A DNA stretch of 39,921 nt, from NCBI GenBank assembly GCA_946539555.1, contig CAMNHN010000003.1, positions 1-39,921 of the forward strand, read 5' to 3'. The notes beneath the pieces were generated by a model. It worked only from the letters and a program-made list of their open reading frames with translations, made no database searches and had not been told where the DNA came from. This document shows positions 37,368 through 39,921 of the stretch, one piece after another (within the stretch, counting starts at the first letter, position 1; each line of letters begins with the position of its first letter). Source of the DNA: an uncultured Mollicutes bacterium. Its GTDB lineage: Bacteria; Bacillota_I; Bacilli_A; RFN20; CAG-826. The position numbers were made by a program, and so were the translations under genes.

Positions 37368-37565
37368 ATGGTAAAGAATATAACTTGTGATGTAAACAAA
37401 ACTATCGAAAACCTTAACTTTGGAAAAAAGAAAGTTTCTTTTTCAAGATGCAATCATAGTTTTTATGAAGGCGTAAAAAGTGATCTCAAGTATGTAATCG
37501 AAGCAGCATATTGTATTGATAGTGCGTATTTGAATGCTATTATTGACACTATGTGGTTTTTCTAG
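37368..37565 (+). CDS. Collapsed polymorphic-toxin relic 1: leader joined to a short tail
   Basis: 65 residues. Residues 1-26 (MVKNITCDVNKTIENLNFGK, then KKVSFS) match in pattern the N terminus of the large protein at 39057 (EELTFGRKKISLS). Residues 27-65 have no counterpart there and end directly in a TAG that forms part of AGGAGG for the next gene. In toxin loci, the tail just before an immunity gene is the end of the toxin domain. So this ORF looks like a toxin gene whose whole core was deleted, leaving leader plus the last residues. It is unlikely to be an active toxin. Starts in the 318-bp repeat. Confidence 0.6.
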   Translation: MVKNITCDVNKTIENLNFGKKKVSFSRCNHSFYEGVKSDLKYVIEAAYCIDSAYLNAIIDTMWFF

Positions 37566-37574
37566 GAGGTGTCT

Positions 37575-37895
37575 ATGGACCTGAATACTTATAAGGCGAT
37601 AGTTGAATATATTCCATATTCTCGAAAAACGACTATTCCCTTTAAAAATAAAAACTATGCTCCACAAATCGAAATTAATGGAAATAAAATATTTTCAGGC
37701 AGCGCATGGTCTGTAATTTGTTATATCTATGAAGCAATTGATACTAATACTTATTATGCATATATTAAGTTTTTAAATGAAGAAAAAGCACCTAATATTT
37801 TATATGAGGGATTGAATTTTTACATATGTGAAGGCCCTAAGCGAGTAGCTTCATGCAAATTAATTGAAATCTCAAAAAGTACTATTAATATGTAA
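37575..37895 (+). CDS. Immunity-like small protein 1, EF-Tu domain 3-like pattern
   Basis: 106 residues. ATG 37575 follows AGGAGG (37564-37569), which overlaps the stop of the collapsed toxin relic, the coupling expected of a toxin-immunity pair. The C-terminal 70 residues follow the order YAPQIEING...SGSAWS...FLNEEKAPNILYEGLNFYI, then EGPKRVASCKL. This mirrors the third domain of EF-Tu (YRPQF... / [20 protein letters not shown]). I infer a beta-barrel of that type. No signal peptide or membrane segment. Immunity function is inference from position. Confidence 0.6.
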   Translation: MDLNTYKAIVEYIPYSRKTTIPFKNKNYAPQIEINGNKIFSGSAWSVICYIYEAIDTNTYYAYIKFLNEEKAPNILYEGLNFYICEGPKRVASCKLIEISKSTINM

Positions 37896-38131
37896 GCTGG
37901 GTGTCGCAGTTACTAAACATGCGACAGTGCAAGATGCTGTGGCAGATTGTGACACCAGTCTAATTTTTTACAATAATTAAGTAATTATCGCTTAAATAAT
38001 GTAAAAGACTGAACTTTTAATACCTCCAAAAGCAAATTAGGTGAGGAAGTATTTTATATAATACAAACAGTTTTAAACAATGAAATCTATTTCATTGCTG
38101 AGTCATCCAATGGGGTTGATAGAACATTAGT
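37896..38131. other. Gap with GC-rich hairpin element and an orphan coding fragment
   Basis: 37896-37970 is much richer in G+C than its surroundings. It can fold with CTGG-TGTC / GACACCAG outer arms (one bulged G) and an ACAG / CTGT inner stem, ending in TTTTTT like a terminator. From 38013 to 38131 one frame reads as plausible protein ([20 protein letters not shown]), has no start codon, and runs in frame into the duplicated rpsI tail. It looks like the 5'-truncated remnant of another small gene. Confidence 0.5.
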
Positions 38132-38132
38132 T

Positions 38133-38267
38133 GCTTTACTTGAAGCAGGTGAAGATAGAGGCGCCCTCAAAGCTGCTGGAATGTTAACAAGAAATCCAAG
38201 AGCAAAAGAAAGAAAGAAATACGGTCTCAAAGCCGCAAGAAGAGCTCCACAATTCTCAAAACGTTAA
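38133..38267 (+). pseudogene. Truncated duplicate of rpsI 3' end
   Basis: Encodes the last 44 residues of S9 ([10 protein letters not shown] to QFSKR) with no start. Upstream sequence is unrelated and happens to be in frame. It has no drift from the functional copy, so the duplication is recent or is kept identical by recombination. Confidence 0.9.
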
Positions 38268-38288
38268 TCTCACGTTTATATATTGCGC

Positions 38289-38317
38289 AAAAGGTCCAGT
38301 TTTGGACCTTTTGTTTT
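38289..38317 (+). terminator. Terminator copy 2 (duplicated)
   Basis: Same hairpin as 37283-37311. It now separates the orphan fragment from the second leader. Confidence 0.85.
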
Positions 38318-38373
38318 GCATAAATATTTAATTAATTATTCAATTATATTCACAAAAATATGATAATAAAAAT

Positions 38374-38472
38374 ATGGTAAAGAATATAACTTGTGATGTA
38401 AACAAAACTATCGAAAACCTTAACTTTGGAAAAAAGAAAGTTTCTTTTTTAAGATACAAACATAGTTTTTAG
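38374..38472 (+). CDS. Collapsed polymorphic-toxin relic 2: leader only
   Basis: 32 residues: the same 25-residue leader as relic 1, then LRYKHSF and a TAG at 38470-38472. As in relic 1, the stop overlaps AGGAGG of the next small gene. This is a more extreme collapse than relic 1. Possibly translated, since it brings its own -10 box, but it has no room for a functional domain. Confidence 0.5.
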   Translation: MVKNITCDVNKTIENLNFGKKKVSFLRYKHSF

Positions 38473-38481
38473 GAGGGCTTA

Positions 38482-38676
38482 TTGAAGGATTTTATGAGAA
38501 AAATTGAATTTCGTAAGGTGAATGGTGACATTCAGGTTTTAATAGATCATTCTTTATTTAAAACCGAAGAAAATGAAATTAAGTGTCTTTTTGAAGTCTT
38601 AACAGAAATAATAAAAGCATATACATTCAACGGAACTGTAGTAATTAGTTGTAAAGAAAAAAAATATAATAGATAA
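38482..38676 (+). CDS. Immunity-like small protein 2, 5' half; frame broken at an A8 run
   Basis: 64 residues from TTG 38482, placed 4 bases after AGGAGGG (38471-38477); ATG 38494 is the alternative but poorly spaced. The ORF stops soon after eight A (38657-38664). Removing one A gives a continuous protein into the ORF ending at 38962: CKEKNIIDKLKRACIKYEEN and onward. I therefore read 38482-38962 as one immunity-like gene of about 160 residues, switched off by a homopolymer length change, or read through by slippage. Confidence 0.55.
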   Translation: MKDFMRKIEFRKVNGDIQVLIDHSLFKTEENEIKCLFEVLTEIIKAYTFNGTVVISCKEKKYNR

Positions 38677-38962
38677 GTTAAAAAGAGCCTGCATTAAATA
38701 TGAAGAAAATGAACAAAAAATTCTTTGGATAAAAAATGTAATGTTAGGCCTTTATTTTAATGCTGAAGTACTATATGAAATGATAAGTTTATTTTATTTA
38801 GCCGATGTCACTTTTGATGGAGAAGGTGTTTGCTTCGATAATAGTAAAGTCGGAATCGTAATAAATGACAATGATTGTTCAATTTTTAATTTAAATAAGA
38901 GCCGGGAGAATTTAAATTATTATAAAGAGCAATTTGCGAATATAATTGAAACCAAAGTCTAA
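38666..38962 (+). pseudogene. Immunity-like small protein 2, 3' half in the shifted frame
   Basis: The frame is open from 38645 but has no ATG until 38741 (73 residues to the stop). Upstream of that ATG it already reads as protein-like sequence (DKLKRACIKYEENEQKILWI), and no ribosome binding site precedes 38741, which argues that it is the continuation of the 38482 gene rather than a separate gene. Content: mixed helix and strand, acidic, ending YYKEQFANIIETKV. Family unknown. Confidence 0.5.
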
Positions 38963-39031
38963 GTTTTAGCATTTTGAATTTTATAATTTTTAGTTTTGAG
39001 AAACGAGATTTTAAATTGTTTATATTATTTA

Positions 39032-39037
39032 TATAAT
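39032..39037 (+). promoter_or_regulatory. -10 box of the large RHS-type gene
   Basis: TATAAT, 19 bases before ATG 39057; predicted leader about 12 bases with AAAGG (39044-39048) as a weak ribosome binding site. This upstream sequence is not shared with the two collapsed leaders. Confidence 0.5.
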
Positions 39038-39056
39038 TAAATAAAGGTAAAAGTAT

Positions 39057-39921
39057 ATGGTTAAAGAAACAAATATTAAAAAAGATAATTTTGAAATTGA
39101 AGAATTAACTTTTGGAAGAAAGAAAATATCTTTAAGTACATTTAAAAACAAACATAAAAATTTAATAACAAAAAATAATTCAAATACTAGCGGTTTTGAT
39201 AGTTTAAATCTTACTACTTTTATCGATGAAAAGAACCCAAATACAATTGAATATAGTTTTGGAAATTGCAAAGCTAGAATTAGTTACATAATGGATTCAA
39301 ATAAGAAACTCAATAATATTGAGATTAAAAATGAAGAAATTAAATTTTCTGATGGATTTTATAATTTTGAGTATAAGAAGACAAAAAACGGAATTAAAGA
39401 GCTTATTTATATTAATAACAGGTGTGAAGAATATGTCTTTAAATACAATGTCAAACTTGATAATTTAAAAATTGAAAAAAAGAATAACCATATTATTTTT
39501 AAAAGTGTAGATTTAAATAAAACGATTTTTACTTTAATTGCACCTTTTTTATACGATTCTTCTCATAATTTTTCACATAAAGTCAATATTGATATTTGTA
39601 ATATTGGCAATGAAGAATATGAATTAGTTTATACTTATGATAAAAAGCGGATAAATAGTGATGAAAGGAATTTCCCAATTATTATTGATCCGACAATTAG
39701 TGTTAACGAGGAGAGTTCAGAGATTTATCAACTAATTTATAACGAATCAACTGGTAATTGGGAAGAAGATTTAAATCAAAGCTCATATTTCTATATTGAT
39801 GCTACTTATAGGGTCGGAATTTATATTGATATTTCGCAATTAAATCTGAGTGGACGTAAAATTACATCAGCATATTTAAATTTGGATTTCTCCGATGCTG
39901 GCAATTTCCTAGTGAATAATA
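39057..39921 (+). CDS. N-terminal part of a large RHS/WapA-type polymorphic toxin protein (runs off window)
   Basis: 288 residues visible, open to the end of the window. Residues 1-27 are the leader (EELTFGRKKISLS) shared in pattern with the two collapsed ORFs upstream. No hydrophobic signal peptide is present. From about residue 60 comes a beta-rich region. The block APFLYDSSHNFSHKV (about 165-180), followed some 40 residues later by NFPIIIDPTISV, is the arrangement found at the N terminus of Firmicutes and Actinobacteria RHS/WapA proteins (APFMYD...YPVVIDPT). The stretch after it (SSYFYIDATYRVGIYIDISQ) resembles the DNRLRE domain that follows in those proteins. The RHS core and toxin tip should lie beyond the window. 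Confidence 0.75.
   Translation, partial: MVKETNIKKDNFEIEELTFGRKKISLSTFKNKHKNLITKNNSNTSGFDSLNLTTFIDEKNPNTIEYSFGNCKARISYIMDSNKKLNNIEIKNEEIKFSDGFYNFEYKKTKNGIKELIYINNRCEEYVFKYNVKLDNLKIEKKNNHIIFKSVDLNKTIFTLIAPFLYDSSHNFSHKVNIDICNIGNEEYELVYTYDKKRINSDERNFPIIIDPTISVNEESSEIYQLIYNESTGNWEEDLNQSSYFYIDATYRVGIYIDISQLNLSGRKITSAYLNLDFSDAGNFLVNN

Larger units (their letters stand above)
37126..37443 (+). repeat. 318-bp direct repeat, copy 1 (rpsI 3' end, terminator, leader start)
   Basis: Identical, as read by eye, to 38132-38449. It covers the last 45 codons of rpsI, the terminator, a 56-base AT-rich spacer, the -10 box and the first 25 codons of the leader ORF. Similarity continues for about 20 more bases with three mismatches. 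Confidence 0.95.
38132..38449 (+). repeat. 318-bp direct repeat, copy 2
   Basis: Exact copy of 37126-37443, offset 1006. It contains a truncated rpsI 3' end (stop at 38265-38267), the duplicated terminator and the second leader start. The left junction changes abruptly from the orphan fragment to rpsI sequence at GCTTTACTT. Confidence 0.95.

Noticed and set aside
37126-38449. The rpsI-tail duplication as attachment sites of an integrated element (some ICEs use rpsI)
   Set aside because: The repeat extends far beyond the gene end through the terminator into the next ORF, and no integrase, relaxase or phage gene lies between the copies.
1-39921. TGA read as tryptophan (Mollicutes code 4)
   Set aside because: No conserved protein needs TGA as Trp; all conserved Trp positions use TGG and all genes are full length under the standard code.
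1-39921. CRISPR arrays, tRNA or rRNA genes
   Set aside because: No regularly spaced repeats, no T-loop-like GGTTCGA pattern and no rRNA motifs were seen in either strand.

Overview
The window is chromosomal DNA of a very AT-rich, low-GC Gram-positive bacterium (Bacillota). The gene order rpoB-rpoC, then rpsL-rpsG-fusA-tuf, plus rplM-rpsI, is classic Firmicutes housekeeping DNA. Two traits lean towards the Bacilli lineages that neighbour the Mollicutes (Erysipelotrichia- or RFN20-like): RpoB has Asn at the rifampicin-site position 526, and none of the roughly 40 confident genes ends in TGA. That placement is inference. The standard code is used (TGG for Trp, no in-frame TGA).

Layout. 1-6.6 kb: 3' part of rpoB, then rpoC. 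6.7-9.1 kb: an insertion between rpoC and the str operon, with an L-serine dehydratase, two small orphan genes and several repeats. 9.1-13.6 kb: rpsL, rpsG, fusA, tuf. 13.6-16.9 kb: MgtC-like protein, MTA/SAH nucleosidase, HI0933-type flavoprotein and a YfcE-type phosphodiesterase. 17.1-18.9 kb: a decayed island of orphan ORFs and a broken queH. 19-24.6 kb: Orn/Lys/Arg decarboxylase, P-type ATPase, and a capsule-regulator pair (chain-length protein and tyrosine kinase) with no glycan genes beside it. 24.6-30.6 kb: a helical-repeat protein, then a tight cluster of acyl-ACP thioesterase, psuG, PfkB kinase, aldose epimerase and GHMP sugar kinase. 30.6-37.3 kb: hpt, tex, a TacA/TacT-type toxin-antitoxin pair, rubrerythrin, galU, rplM-rpsI.

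37.3 kb to the end is the most unusual part. A large protein starting at 39057 has the N-terminal region typical of RHS/WapA-type polymorphic toxins and runs off the window. Upstream lie two collapsed relatives: the same short leader, with the motif L-x-F-G-(K/R)-K-K-(V/I)-S, is joined directly to a short tail and a stop. In both, the stop overlaps the ribosome binding site of a small immunity-like gene. An exact 318-bp direct repeat carries the 3' end of rpsI, its terminator and the leader start, and occurs twice 1006 bp apart. I read this as a toxin/immunity cassette locus that recombines next to a ribosomal protein operon and leaves orphan immunity genes behind. The orphan ORFs near 8 kb and 17 kb may be similar debris, but I found no leader there.

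A second global signal is promoter placement. At least eight genes without a Shine-Dalgarno sequence have a TATAAT-like -10 box ending only 6-10 bases before the ATG, so their mRNAs should be leaderless or nearly so. Ribosomal and downstream operon genes instead have strong AGGAGG sites.
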